DNA of 64,000 nt. Source: Eubacterium sp. Its GTDB lineage: Bacteria > Bacillota > Clostridia > Lachnospirales > Lachnospiraceae. Location: the NCBI GenBank assembly GCA_017406925.1, contig JAFQXO010000015.1:1-64000 (forward strand), read 5' to 3'. The first letter of the stretch is position 1, and each line of letters begins with the position of its first letter. The translations under genes were made by a program, and so were the position numbers. Positions 25,459 through 34,445 of the stretch are shown here, one piece after another. The notes beneath the pieces were generated by a model. That model was not told the origin of the DNA. It ran no database searches and worked only from the letters and a program-made list of their open reading frames with translations.

Positions 25459-25637
25459 TATTGTTTCTTCGCGAGTTTGTACTCGTCTCCGTACGAAAAG
25501 TAAGGACAACTCATGTGCTTAGACTGCATTAGTCTAGCCGCATCATCCTCGTCCATACTGACTACACATGAATACTCATCGTAGTCTTCGTCATATACGT
25601 AATTACTACAAAATTCACAACTATATTGTTCGCTCAT
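25458..25637 (-). CDS. DUF6472 family small protein
   Basis: 59 residues. It begins MSEQYSCEFCSNYVYDEDYD and ends DEYKLAKKQ. It has four Cys: a CEFC pair, one in YSCVV and one in SCPYF. The arrangement CxxC...C...CPYF suggests a small metal-binding fold. It matches what I know of the DUF6472 family, tiny acidic Cys-rich proteins of Lachnospiraceae; function unknown. It is joined by TAATG overlaps to the aminotransferase gene before it and the PAP2 gene after it, strong evidence that it is a translated gene. Confidence 0.8.
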   Translation of the reverse strand: MSEQYSCEFCSNYVYDEDYDEYSCVVSMDEDDAARLMQSKHMSCPYFSYGDEYKLAKKQ

Positions 25638-26812
25638 TATTCTTCGTTTATCAGTTTTTCAAACGCAGGCAACGCCTTCTCAATCATTGCCGTGTCTACA
25701 CAATAACTCACTCTCATATACCCTGGTGTTCCGAAACTATCTGCCGGTACAAGAAGCAATTCATACTTCTTTGCCTTTTCACAGAACTCTCTCGAATCAC
25801 CCTTCGTCTTCACGAAGAGATAGAACGCTCCATCAGGATGAACGCACTCATAACCCATTTCTGTAAGCGCGTTATATAAAAGATCTCTGTTCTTTTTGTA
25901 AATCGAAATATCAGATGTCACATCAACATTATCCGCCACTACTCTTTGGAATACAGATGGCGCGCAAACGTAACCGAGCATTCTGCCCGATCCAGCTATT
26001 GCCGCAAAGGCATCCGCGCTATCCTTCATCTTAGGACTAACGATGATATATCCAATTCTGTCGCCTGGCAACGACAATGCTTTCGAGAACGAATATGTAA
26101 CAAATGTATTGTCATAGTAATTCGTCACATAAGGAACTTCGATATCATCATATACAAGTGGTCTATATGGCTCATCTGTCACGATATAGATTGGATGTCC
26201 ATATTCTTCTTGTTTCTTATTTAAGATGTCACTCAAGCCTTGAATCTTCTCAGCAGGATAAACCACACCTGAAGGGTTGTTAGGTGAGTTGATAATAACT
26301 GCTCTAGTCTTTTCTGTAATAGCCGCCTCAAATGCATCTAAATCTATCTGAAGATTATCATCAGATTTAACTTCGACTAATTTTCCGCCCGTTTTCTCAA
26401 GAAATACTTTATACTCTGGAAAATATGGTGTGAACACAATGCATTCCTCACCTGGATTAACTATCGCATTTAAGACGATAGCTATTCCTGCAGCTGCACC
26501 GCAAGTCAAATAGATATTTTCCGCAGAAATACCTGCGTTATATTTTTCATTGACGAAGTCAGCAATTTTCGCACGGACTTCCAAATCGCCAGCCGCAGAT
26601 GTATATCCATGAAGTGCCACAGAATCCATATTGTCGACTAGTTTTTTGATAGACTCATCCACGCTCTTTGGTGCAGGCACAGAAGGATTTCCGATACTGA
26701 AATCAAAAACATTTTCAGCACCTATCTCCGCTTTGCGCTTCTTACCATATTCGAAGAGTTTACGAATTTCAGACTCTTCCTTGCCGTAATCTAAAGCATT
26801 TTTAACTAACAT
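25637..26812 (-). CDS. Class I/II PLP-dependent aminotransferase
   Basis: 391 residues of fold type I. The PLP-binding Lys lies in TYSFSKALSLPGDRIGY (about residue 243), and the cofactor-contacting NSPNNPSGVVYP and TDEPYRPLVY stretches are clear. The C-terminal Arg for the substrate carboxylate lies in GYMRVSYC. Likely an aspartate- or aromatic-type aminotransferase; specificity cannot be set from sequence. It starts 16 bases after smpB and ends in a one-base overlap with the DUF6472 gene. Confidence 0.9.
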   Translation of the reverse strand: MLVKNALDYGKEESEIRKLFEYGKKRKAEIGAENVFDFSIGNPSVPAPKSVDESIKKLVDNMDSVALHGYTSAAGDLEVRAKIADFVNEKYNAGISAENIYLTCGAAAGIAIVLNAIVNPGEECIVFTPYFPEYKVFLEKTGGKLVEVKSDDNLQIDLDAFEAAITEKTRAVIINSPNNPSGVVYPAEKIQGLSDILNKKQEEYGHPIYIVTDEPYRPLVYDDIEVPYVTNYYDNTFVTYSFSKALSLPGDRIGYIIVSPKMKDSADAFAAIAGSGRMLGYVCAPSVFQRVVADNVDVTSDISIYKKNRDLLYNALTEMGYECVHPDGAFYLFVKTKGDSREFCEKAKKYELLLVPADSFGTPGYMRVSYCVDTAMIEKALPAFEKLINEE

Positions 26813-26828
26813 ATATTCCCCTCAATCT

Positions 26829-27287
26829 CTATTGTTTATTTTTCATTGCTCTCTGCATATCTCGCTTCACGTCTTTTTCTTTTTTATCAGAACGCTTATC
26901 GTGAAGTTTCTTACCCTTTGCAAGAGCGATTTTTACTTTTGCGTAACTTCCCTTGAAATAAACTTCCAATGGAACTATAGTTTTTCCTTTTTCCTCGATA
27001 CCAGCTTTCAACTTCATAATCTCTCTTTTATGAAGCATCAACTTTCTAACCCTAAGTGGGTCTCTGTTAAAGATGTTTCCTTTTTCATATGGATTGATAT
27101 GCATTCCATATATAAAAACCTCATCCTTTTTGATGCGAACAAATGCCTGTTTGATGCTACAGTGACCAGAGCGCAACGATTTCACCTCCGTGCCTTTCAA
27201 TACTAATCCGGCCTCGAAAGTGTCTTCGATGAAATATTCATGCTGTGCTCTTTTGTTTTTTGCGATAAGTCTGGTCTCATCTGACAT
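26829..27287 (-). CDS. smpB: SsrA-binding protein
   Basis: 152 residues. IAKNKRAQHEYFIEDTFEAG and GTEVKSLRSGHCSIKQAF are the conserved OB-fold segments, and the Lys-rich C-terminal tail (KLHDKRSDKKEKDVKRD) is the part that enters the decoding centre. It carries tmRNA to stalled ribosomes. The tmRNA gene itself is not seen in this window. It follows rnr by 19 bases, the classical rnr-smpB pairing. Confidence 0.97.
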   Translation of the reverse strand: MSDETRLIAKNKRAQHEYFIEDTFEAGLVLKGTEVKSLRSGHCSIKQAFVRIKKDEVFIYGMHINPYEKGNIFNRDPLRVRKLMLHKREIMKLKAGIEEKGKTIVPLEVYFKGSYAKVKIALAKGKKLHDKRSDKKEKDVKRDMQRAMKNKQ

Positions 27288-27306
27288 TTTTACACCTCGG
27301 TTTTTA

Positions 27307-29232
27307 TTATATCAAAGAAAAATCAATAGTTCGAGATACTTTGCTGGCTGAATCCACACGGATCTCTACTTGCTGTCCAAGTTTATAAATCTTTCCTGTC
27401 TTCTCGCCAACCAACTCATAGTTCGTTTCATCAAATTCATAGTGGTCGTCTGACATAGTCGAGACGTGCACCAATCCTTCGATGGTATTGTATAGTTCTA
27501 CATATATACCAAAGTTTGTCACTCCTGAGATAATACCTTCAAATGTATCTCCCAAGTGTTCTCTCATAAACTCTGCCTTCTTCATTTTCTCCACATCGCG
27601 CTCAGCATCATCAGCCACTCGCTCTGCCATACTACTCTGCTTTGCAATTTCCGGCAATATTTTGTTGTAGTGACTAGCACGACTTTCACCAAACTCACCC
27701 TTTAGATGTTCCTTGATAATCCTGTGAATCTGCAAGTCAGGATATCTTCTGATAGGTGATGTGAAGTGACAATAATACTTGGCCGCAAGGCCATAATGAC
27801 CTTTGTTTACAGGTTCATAAATTGCACGTTGCATCGAGCGCAAAGTCACTCTATGAATCAATGCTGCCTGTGGAGTATCAGCACTCTTATTCAGCATCTT
27901 CTGTAATTCTTTCGGATAAACTTGTCCGCTATTAGAATGAATCGAGTATCCGAAACCTCCAACGAAAAGCGACAGCTCCTTCATCTTCTCAGGATCTGGT
28001 TCTGCGTGATTTCTATATACAAACGGCGATTCCATCCAATAGAAATGCTCAGCCACAGTCTCATTCGCAGCAAGCATAAAGTCCTCGATAATCTTTGTGG
28101 CTCGATTTCTCTCATAAGCTTCGACAGAAATAACCTTTCCGTCCTCGCCAATCTCAATCGAACTCTCCTTGGTGTCAAAATCAATAGAGCCACGTTCCTC
28201 ACGTTTCGCTCTCAAAATTTCTGAGAGTTCAAGCATTAGATTAAACATCTCAACGAAACCTTCATTCCTGCTTATAGCATCCCCGTAACCATCGTTTACC
28301 GCTTGAACTTCAGTGTAACTCATACGACGGTCCACGTTGATTACGCTCTCTGCAATCTCGTGTTCAATAATATTGCCCTTGGCATCTATCTTCATAATGC
28401 AAGATAAAGTCAGTCTATCCTCGCCTTCATTCAGCGAACAAATGCCGTTCGACAATTTTCTCGGAAGCATCGGAATAACTCGGTCAACTAAATAGACGCT
28501 AGTTCCTCTATCGATTGCCTCCTCATCCAAGGCGCTACCTTCCGTCACATAGTGTGATACGTCGGCAATGTGAACACCAAGCGTATAGATGTCACCATCT
28601 TTAGAGATAGTTACCGCATCATCTAAATCCTTTGCATCCTCACCATCGATAGTAACTGTCTGGACATTTCTTAGATCCAATCGATTTTGAATATCTTTTT
28701 CAGGAACCTTTTCTGGAATACTATCCGCTTCTTCCATAACTCCATAGTTGAAGTCAGTTGGAATGTTGTACTCCTTAACTATAGACATTATATCTACGCC
28801 AGGATCTGTGACGTGACCTAAAATCTCTTGCACTACTCCTTCTGGTTTCGTACCCTCTTTGCCATAGTCGATAATACGAACTATGACTTTGTGACCTTTC
28901 ACAGCTCCTTTAGAGTTTTTGCCTTTTACATAGATGTCTTTATTTATTTTTTTATTGTCCGGCAGGACATAACCGAAGTTCTTGTTCGGCTGATAAAAAC
29001 CTACAACCTCGTCTATACCGTGGCTTAAAATTTTTACTACCTTCGCTTCCTTGCGCTTTCCTGTCTGGACTCTGTTTGGAATAATCGCAACTTCGTCTAG
29101 GTGAAGCGCTCCCTTCGTATTACTCTTAGGGATATAGTAATCTTCGTCACTACCCTCAACTTCTACGAATCCGAAGCCCTTCTCATGACCTATAAAAGTT
29201 CCTATTATTCTCTCGTCATCTCTGTTATACAT
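27307..29232 (-). CDS. rnr: Ribonuclease R (short form)
   Basis: 641 residues. Two N-terminal cold-shock domains (IGTFIGHEKGFGFVEV and VGFYQPNKNFGYVLP) precede the RNB catalytic domain with its Asp cluster in DGEDAKDLDDAVTI. A C-terminal S1 domain follows (FEGIISGVTNFGIYVEL). It is a processive 3'-5' exoribonuclease that degrades structured and tmRNA-tagged messages. It is about 70-100 residues shorter than typical RNase R: there is no N-terminal winged helix before the first cold-shock domain and no Lys-rich tail. AAGGA 7 bases before the ATG supports this start. TATAAT at 29269-29274 may be its -10. Confidence 0.94.
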   Translation of the reverse strand: MYNRDDERIIGTFIGHEKGFGFVEVEGSDEDYYIPKSNTKGALHLDEVAIIPNRVQTGKRKEAKVVKILSHGIDEVVGFYQPNKNFGYVLPDNKKINKDIYVKGKNSKGAVKGHKVIVRIIDYGKEGTKPEGVVQEILGHVTDPGVDIMSIVKEYNIPTDFNYGVMEEADSIPEKVPEKDIQNRLDLRNVQTVTIDGEDAKDLDDAVTISKDGDIYTLGVHIADVSHYVTEGSALDEEAIDRGTSVYLVDRVIPMLPRKLSNGICSLNEGEDRLTLSCIMKIDAKGNIIEHEIAESVINVDRRMSYTEVQAVNDGYGDAISRNEGFVEMFNLMLELSEILRAKREERGSIDFDTKESSIEIGEDGKVISVEAYERNRATKIIEDFMLAANETVAEHFYWMESPFVYRNHAEPDPEKMKELSLFVGGFGYSIHSNSGQVYPKELQKMLNKSADTPQAALIHRVTLRSMQRAIYEPVNKGHYGLAAKYYCHFTSPIRRYPDLQIHRIIKEHLKGEFGESRASHYNKILPEIAKQSSMAERVADDAERDVEKMKKAEFMREHLGDTFEGIISGVTNFGIYVELYNTIEGLVHVSTMSDDHYEFDETNYELVGEKTGKIYKLGQQVEIRVDSASKVSRTIDFSLI

Positions 29233-29283
29233 TTTGGTTTCCTTACTCTTAATTTTTCCTACATTAGTATTATATAGAAAAAA

Positions 29284-29312
29284 ATAAGGTGTAGAAATAA
29301 ATTCTACACCTT
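29284..29312 (-). terminator. Terminator after secG
   Basis: AAGGTGTAGAA / TTCTACACCTT, an 11-bp perfect stem with a five-base loop, followed on the minus strand by ATTTTTTT. Confidence 0.9.
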
Positions 29313-29329
29313 GGAAAATCTGTTTCTTA

Positions 29330-29581
29330 TTATTTCAAGCCTGTGAATACTTCAATATTAAGTACTACGGCAAGTATAAAGAATAATACGATACAAATCT
29401 TTGTAATAGTCTCTAACTTACCTTCCCAAGAACGTCCTTTGTTCTTTCCCCAATATGTCTCAGCGGCACCACTAATAGTTCCACCAAGTCCGGCTTGTTT
29501 TCCTTCCTGAAGTAGAATAACTACTGTTAATATTAAACTTATAATCAAAAATATGACTGAAACTATTCTTAAAATAATCAT
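29330..29581 (-). CDS. secG: Preprotein translocase subunit SecG
   Basis: 83 residues. Two hydrophobic helices (about 3-24 and 58-80) flank the conserved loop VILLQEGKQAGLGGTISGA. It is a component of the SecYEG channel. The ATG at 29581 has GGAGGTGA 5-7 bases upstream; the longer frame to 29626 includes that site and is rejected. It closes the gap-pgk-tpiA-gpmI-secG series, a known clostridial association of secG with glycolytic or rnr genes. Confidence 0.94.
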   Translation of the reverse strand: MIILRIVSVIFLIISLILTVVILLQEGKQAGLGGTISGAAETYWGKNKGRSWEGKLETITKICIVLFFILAVVLNIEVFTGLK

Positions 29582-29653
29582 TAAAGTCACCTCCGTTAAC
29601 TTTTCAGACAAAGACAATACTAGCACAATGCCCTATTAAAATCAAGAAAAACA

Positions 29654-31189
29654 TTACTCTGTAAGCAACGATTCTCCCGTCATTTCAGCAGGTTTTTCCA
29701 TGCCCATCATCTCTATCATTGTTGGTACTATATCAGCCAGTTTTCCACCCTCTTTTAGTTTATATTTAGGGTCTGCATTCACAATAATGAATGGAACTGG
29801 ATTTGTGGTATGAGCTGTGTGTGGTTCACCTGTCTCATAGTTGATTAATTGCTCAGCATTGCCGTGGTCGGCACAGATAAACATCTGACCGTCAATCTGC
29901 TTGATGAACTCAACTACTTCGCCTACACACTCGTCAATAGCCTCTATAGCTCTGATAGCCGACTTGAGAACGCCAGTGTGTCCCACCATATCAGGGTTTG
30001 CGAAGTTACAGATGATAACATCATACTTCTCGCTCAAAATAGCCTTTGACAGTTCATCACAGACTGTATACAGGCTCATACGTGGCTTTTTGTCGTATGT
30101 TGGCACATATTTAGGTGAATCAACGAGAATTCTCTCCTCTCCTTCATTTGGTGCCTCGACTCCGCCGTTAAAGAAGAAAGTTACGTGTGCGTACTTTTCC
30201 GTCTCGGCAATTCTAGCCTGCTTCATATTGTTATTGGCGAGGTACTCGCCAAATGTATTAACAATCTTCTGCTTTTCAAAAGCGATAAGTGTATTTGGAA
30301 TAGTCACGTCATACTGTGTATAGCAAACGTAAACTACATCAAGCTTTGGTCTGTCGAATCCTGTAAACTGATCGTCACAGAACGCTCTAGTAATCTGACG
30401 AGCTCTGTCAGGTCTGAAGTTACAGAATATAATTGAATCGCCATCTTTGATAGTAGCAACAGCTTCGCCATCCTTCTCAATCACTGTTGGAAGCATGAAC
30501 TCATCTGTCACGCCGTTAGCATATGAATCCTTGATAGCCTGCACTGGGTCAATCTTCTTTACACCTTCACCCTTTGTGAGTGCGTCGTAAGCCTTCTCAG
30601 TTCTATCCCAGTTAGTGTCACGATCCATCGCATAGTAACGACCTGTAACTGTGGCAACTTCTCCAACTCCGATTTCATTCATCTTTTCAACAGTCTGTGC
30701 CATATAGTCAGCTGCTGATTCTGGAGGAGTATCTCTTCCATCTAGGAAAGCGTGTAGATAAACTTTCTCTAGACCTTCTCTCTTCGCCATCTCGATAGCA
30801 CCATAAATGTGCTCGAGTGTCGAATGAACTCCGCCGTCTGATAGAAGTCCAAATACATGCAGTGCAGAATTGTTTTTCTTAACATTTTCCATTGCAGTTT
30901 TGAGACTTTCATTCTCGAAGAATGTACCCTCCTCGATTTCCTTAGAAATACGAGTTAGTTCCTGGTAAACGATGCGGCCAGCACCCATATTGAGATGTCC
31001 AACCTCAGAGTTACCCATCTGTCCCTCTGGAAGACCAACTGCCATAGCACTAGCCTCACCTTGCACAAAAGGACACTCTTTCATCAGTCGATCCATCACT
31101 GGAGTGTTTGCCTGAGCAATCGCGTTACCCTCAGTCTTTTCGTTTATTCCATAACCATCTAAAATAAGTAAAACTGTTGGTTTCTTCAT
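29654..31189 (-). CDS. gpmI: 2,3-bisphosphoglycerate-independent phosphoglycerate mutase
   Basis: 511 residues of the alkaline-phosphatase superfamily. The N-terminal LLILDGYG holds the metal Asp, and the phospho-Ser lies in GQMGNSEVGHLNMGAGR (about residues 56-72). HDG-type metal ligands are in FICADHGNAEQ. It interconverts 3- and 2-phosphoglycerate with two manganese ions and needs no bisphosphoglycerate. The ATG at 31189 is set by CGGAGG 7 bases upstream; an extension to 31210 is rejected. It lies 22 bases after tpiA. Confidence 0.97.
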   Translation of the reverse strand: MKKPTVLLILDGYGINEKTEGNAIAQANTPVMDRLMKECPFVQGEASAMAVGLPEGQMGNSEVGHLNMGAGRIVYQELTRISKEIEEGTFFENESLKTAMENVKKNNSALHVFGLLSDGGVHSTLEHIYGAIEMAKREGLEKVYLHAFLDGRDTPPESAADYMAQTVEKMNEIGVGEVATVTGRYYAMDRDTNWDRTEKAYDALTKGEGVKKIDPVQAIKDSYANGVTDEFMLPTVIEKDGEAVATIKDGDSIIFCNFRPDRARQITRAFCDDQFTGFDRPKLDVVYVCYTQYDVTIPNTLIAFEKQKIVNTFGEYLANNNMKQARIAETEKYAHVTFFFNGGVEAPNEGEERILVDSPKYVPTYDKKPRMSLYTVCDELSKAILSEKYDVIICNFANPDMVGHTGVLKSAIRAIEAIDECVGEVVEFIKQIDGQMFICADHGNAEQLINYETGEPHTAHTTNPVPFIIVNADPKYKLKEGGKLADIVPTMIEMMGMEKPAEMTGESLLTE

Positions 31190-31211
31190 TATAAACCTCC
31201 GATGTCGCAAC

Positions 31212-31955
31212 TTATGCGTTTACAATATCTCCAAAATCTGGTTTAAGTGATGCGCCACCTACTAGTCCGCCGTCGATGTCTGGCTTCGCCAATAACTCTG
31301 CAGCGTTTCCTGCATTCATTGATCCACCATACTGAATTCTAATAGCTTCAGCTGTAGCATTATCGTAAATCTCTCCGATGCATTCTCTGATTGCCGAGCA
31401 CACTTCCTGTGCCTGATTAGATGTAGCAGTCTTACCAGTACCGATAGCCCAAATTGGCTCATAAGCGATAACAGCTTCCTTCGCCTGATCAGCAGTTACA
31501 TTTAAGAATGCAATCTTAATCTGCTGACGAATCCAGTCGATAGTGATTCCCTGCTCTCTCTGCTCGAGTGACTCACCACAGCAAATGATAGGTGTAATAC
31601 CATGCTCAAATGCCTTTATAACTTTCTTGTTTACAGTCTCATCTGTCTCAGCGAAATACTCGCGTCTCTCAGAGTGACCGATAATTACATACTTAACACC
31701 AGCGTCTGTGAGCATATTAGGAGCAATCTCTCCTGTGTATGCACCGCTCTCCTCAAAATAGAGATTCTCAGCGCCGATTTCAATATTTGTGTCTTTAGTA
31801 GCCTCCACCGCTGGAATGATGTCGATAGCTGGTACACAGAAAACTACATCCACGTCATCATTTGCTACCAATGGCTTTAATTCATCAATAAGGGCAACTG
31901 CCTCAGATGGAGTCTTGTTCATCTTCCAATTGCCTGCAATAATTCTTCTACGCAT
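31212..31955 (-). CDS. tpiA: Triosephosphate isomerase
   Basis: 247 residues. [13 protein letters not shown] carries the active-site Asn and Lys near the N-terminus, the electrophile His lies in [12 protein letters not shown], and the catalytic Glu in [14 protein letters not shown]. The phosphate loop GGSMNAGNA and GLVGGASL are present. The ATG at 31955 follows TTGGAGGGGAA; the TTG at 31967 is part of that ribosome binding site. It overlaps nothing but begins 12 bases after the pgk stop, so it is translationally close. Confidence 0.97.
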   Translation of the reverse strand: MRRRIIAGNWKMNKTPSEAVALIDELKPLVANDDVDVVFCVPAIDIIPAVEATKDTNIEIGAENLYFEESGAYTGEIAPNMLTDAGVKYVIIGHSERREYFAETDETVNKKVIKAFEHGITPIICCGESLEQREQGITIDWIRQQIKIAFLNVTADQAKEAVIAYEPIWAIGTGKTATSNQAQEVCSAIRECIGEIYDNATAEAIRIQYGGSMNAGNAAELLAKPDIDGGLVGGASLKPDFGDIVNA

Positions 31956-31967
31956 ATTCCCCTCCAA

Positions 31968-33173
31968 TTATTTGTCGTTTGCTGCAACTACGCCTGGCAA
32001 CTCTTTTCCTTCAAGGAACTCAAGTGATGCTCCGCCACCTGTTGAGATGTGAGTCATCTTGTCACCAAATCCAAGGTTGTTAACGGCTGCGGCTGAATCA
32101 CCACCACCGATGATTGTAGTTGCATCAGTTTCAGCGAGCGCCTTTGCCACAGCAATTGTGCCTTCGGCAAGACAAGGGTTCTCTGAAACTCCCATAGGTC
32201 CGTTCCATACTACTGTCTTTGCGTTCTTAACTGCGTCAGCGAAAATCTCACGAGTCTTAGGTCCGATATCAAGACCTTCCATATCATCTGGAATCGCATC
32301 AGTAGGAACAACCTCTGTATTTATAGGTGCGTCGATAGGATCTGGGAAATCCTTCGAAGCAACAGTGTCGATAGGAAGAAGCAATGTCTTGCCCATCTCC
32401 TCTGCTTTCTTCATCATTTCTAGACAGTAGTCATACTTAGTCTCATCAATCAAAGACTTACCAACTGAACCACCTTGAGCCTTAACAAATGTGTATGCCA
32501 TACCACCACCGATGATGAGCGTATCACACTTAGCCAAAAGATTGTCGATAACGTTAAGTTTGTCTGCAACCTTGGCTCCGCCAAGAATAGCTACAAATGG
32601 TCTAACTGGATTGTTTACTGCATTACCAAGGAAGTCGATTTCCTTCTGCATAAGATATCCAACTACTGCTGTATCTACATATTCAGTAACACCAACGTTT
32701 GAGCAGTGTGCTCTATGTGCTGTACCGAACGCATCATTTACAAATACATCGCAGAGTGATGCGAGCTCCTTTGAGAACTCTTCACCGTTCTTTGTCTCCT
32801 CTGCGCGGTAACGTGTGTTCTCAAGAAGAACAACATCGCCATCGTTCATAGCCTCTACCGCTGCCTTTGCATTGTCTCCGACAACGTTATTATCAGGCGC
32901 GAACTTTACTTCCTGTCCGAGAAGTTCGCTAAGTCTCTTGGCAACTGGTGCAAGTGACATTTCTGGCACAGGCTCTCCTTTAGGTTTTCCAAGATGTGAA
33001 CAAAGGATAACTTTGCCACCATCATTTATTAATTTCTTAATAGTAGGAAGTGCTGCAATAAGACGGTTTTCGTCAGTAATCTTTCCGTCAATCAATGGTA
33101 CGTTAAAGTCGCAACGAACTAAAACTTTCTTTCCACTTACGTTGATATCATCAACTGTTTTCTTATTTAACAT
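31968..33173 (-). CDS. pgk: Phosphoglycerate kinase
   Basis: 401 residues. [11 protein letters not shown] near residue 20 is the substrate-binding signature. HLGKPKGEP, the hinge region and the nucleotide-binding [13 protein letters not shown] near the C-terminus complete the two-domain fold. It makes ATP from 1,3-bisphosphoglycerate. It is separated from gap by a strong hairpin (33222-33245), which may set its level below that of gap. Confidence 0.98.
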   Translation of the reverse strand: MLNKKTVDDINVSGKKVLVRCDFNVPLIDGKITDENRLIAALPTIKKLINDGGKVILCSHLGKPKGEPVPEMSLAPVAKRLSELLGQEVKFAPDNNVVGDNAKAAVEAMNDGDVVLLENTRYRAEETKNGEEFSKELASLCDVFVNDAFGTAHRAHCSNVGVTEYVDTAVVGYLMQKEIDFLGNAVNNPVRPFVAILGGAKVADKLNVIDNLLAKCDTLIIGGGMAYTFVKAQGGSVGKSLIDETKYDYCLEMMKKAEEMGKTLLLPIDTVASKDFPDPIDAPINTEVVPTDAIPDDMEGLDIGPKTREIFADAVKNAKTVVWNGPMGVSENPCLAEGTIAVAKALAETDATTIIGGGDSAAAVNNLGFGDKMTHISTGGGASLEFLEGKELPGVVAANDK

Positions 33174-33221
33174 ATTTAACCTCGCTTTAAAAATAACTTT
33201 AATGTTCTATAACATAGAAAA

Positions 33222-33245
33222 GGGTCCGACCCTTGAGTCGGACCC
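33222..33245 (-). terminator. Strong intergenic hairpin between gap and pgk (partial terminator)
   Basis: GGGTCCGAC / GTCGGACCC, a 9-bp GC-rich perfect stem around a six-base loop. On the minus strand it is followed by TTTTCT, a short, interrupted U-tract. It lies 18 bases after the gap stop. It probably terminates some transcripts and protects the 3' end of gap mRNA while allowing read-through to pgk. Confidence 0.7.
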
Positions 33246-33262
33246 AATAGGATCTAAATAAT

Positions 33263-34312
33263 TTATGCTAACTCTGAGAAGTACTTGATTGTTCTAACCA
33301 TCTGGCTAGTGTATGAGTTTTCGTTGTCATACCATGAAACAACCTGAACTTCATAAGTGTCATCATCAATCTTTGAAACCATAGTCTGTGTAGCATCGAA
33401 TAATGAACCATACTTCATACCAACGATATCTGATGAAACGATTTCATCTTCATTGTAACCATATGACTCGTTAGAAGCTTCCTTCATAGCTGCGTTGATG
33501 CCCTCAACTGTGATGTCTTTGCCCTTAACAACTGCTGTAAGAACTGTTGTAGAACCTGTTGGAACTGGAACTCTCTGTGCAGAACCGATAAGTTTGCCGT
33601 TAAGCTCTGGAATAACAAGTCCGATGGCCTTTGCAGCACCTGTTGAGTTAGGTACGATATTAACTGCAGCTGCTCTTGATCTTCTAAGATCACCCTTACG
33701 CTGTGGTCCATCAAGTGTCATCTGATCGCCTGTGTAAGCGTGGATTGTGAGCATGATACCTGACTGGATAGGTGCAAACTTATTAAGTGCATCTGCCATA
33801 GGTGCCAAGCAGTTTGTAGTACATGAAGCTGCTGAGATAATATTATCTTCTGGCTTCAATGTCTCGTGGTTTGTGTTATAAACGATAGTTGGAAGGTCAT
33901 TTCCAGCTGGTGCTGAAATAACAACCTTACGTGCTCCAGCATCGATATGAGCCTGAGCCTTTTCCTTTGATGTGTAGAAACCTGTACACTCGAGTACTAC
34001 GTCTACTCCAAGCTCTCCCCATGGGCACTTTGAAGCATCAGCCTCAGCGTAAATCTTGATTTCTTTACCAGCAACGATAATTGAATCATCTGTAGCTTCT
34101 ACATGATCTGCTAAATCATATTTACCCTGTGATGAGTCATACTTGAGAAGATGAGCAAGCATCTTAGGGCTTGTTAAATCGTTGATAGCTACGATTTCGT
34201 AACCAGCACCGAAAATCTGCTTAAGTCCTTCAAAACCTTCAGCAAAAAACATCGGGCTGAAAGCAAGACGTCCAATACGACCAAATCCATTAATTGCAAC
34301 TTTTACTGACAT
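33263..34312 (-). CDS. gap: Glyceraldehyde-3-phosphate dehydrogenase
   Basis: 349 residues. The N-terminal NAD site is [14 protein letters not shown], and the catalytic Cys lies in [24 protein letters not shown] and [14 protein letters not shown] are also present. It oxidises glyceraldehyde 3-phosphate and makes NADH. It is slightly longer than the usual 335, with an insertion in the N-terminal domain ([18 protein letters not shown]). The ATG at 34312 is fixed by AGGAGGAAAA; the long frame upstream of it covers the promoter and is rejected. A Rex-like site overlaps the likely -35. Confidence 0.98.
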   Translation of the reverse strand: MSVKVAINGFGRIGRLAFSPMFFAEGFEGLKQIFGAGYEIVAINDLTSPKMLAHLLKYDSSQGKYDLADHVEATDDSIIVAGKEIKIYAEADASKCPWGELGVDVVLECTGFYTSKEKAQAHIDAGARKVVISAPAGNDLPTIVYNTNHETLKPEDNIISAASCTTNCLAPMADALNKFAPIQSGIMLTIHAYTGDQMTLDGPQRKGDLRRSRAAAVNIVPNSTGAAKAIGLVIPELNGKLIGSAQRVPVPTGSTTVLTAVVKGKDITVEGINAAMKEASNESYGYNEDEIVSSDIVGMKYGSLFDATQTMVSKIDDDTYEVQVVSWYDNENSYTSQMVRTIKYFSELA

Positions 34313-34382
34313 ATTTTTCCTCCTAAAATATATAAATTCAATATTGTTAACTAAAATTAACCCGAAGATTATTTTACCCTTT

Positions 34383-34412
34383 ATTATAGGAAAATTCAAG
34401 GTATTTCGTTAA
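34383..34412 (-). promoter_or_regulatory. Putative gap promoter
   Basis: TTAACG and TATAAT with an 18-base spacer on the minus strand, giving a leader of about 65 bases. The -10 is perfect and the -35 is 4 of 6. Confidence 0.6.
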
Positions 34413-34423
34413 TATTTTGTCAA
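34406..34423 (-). promoter_or_regulatory. Rex-like operator at the gap promoter
   Basis: Minus-strand TTGACAAAATATTAACGA matches the Rex consensus TTGTTAANNNNTTAACAA at 11 of 14 defined positions and overlaps the -35 element. Weaker than the site at thl. Confidence 0.45.
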
Positions 34424-34445
34424 TTATTTAGCCTTTTTTTACGGT

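Noticed and set aside
26829-29330. tmRNA gene next to smpB/rnr/secG
   Set aside because: No tRNA-Ala-like ends or tag-reading frame were found in the gaps, which are all shorter than 100 bases.
32059-33261. Plus-strand frames opposite pgk
   Set aside because: Low-complexity Ser/Thr-rich translations typical of antisense shadow frames; pgk on the other strand is unmistakable.
34346-34361. GTTAACTAAAATTAAC in the gap leader as a Rex site
   Set aside because: The half-sites are six bases apart instead of four, and the site lies downstream of the likely start of transcription.
34313-34399. Open extension of gap upstream of 34312
   Set aside because: It covers the leader and promoter and lacks a ribosome binding site, whereas AGGAGG precedes the ATG at 34312.
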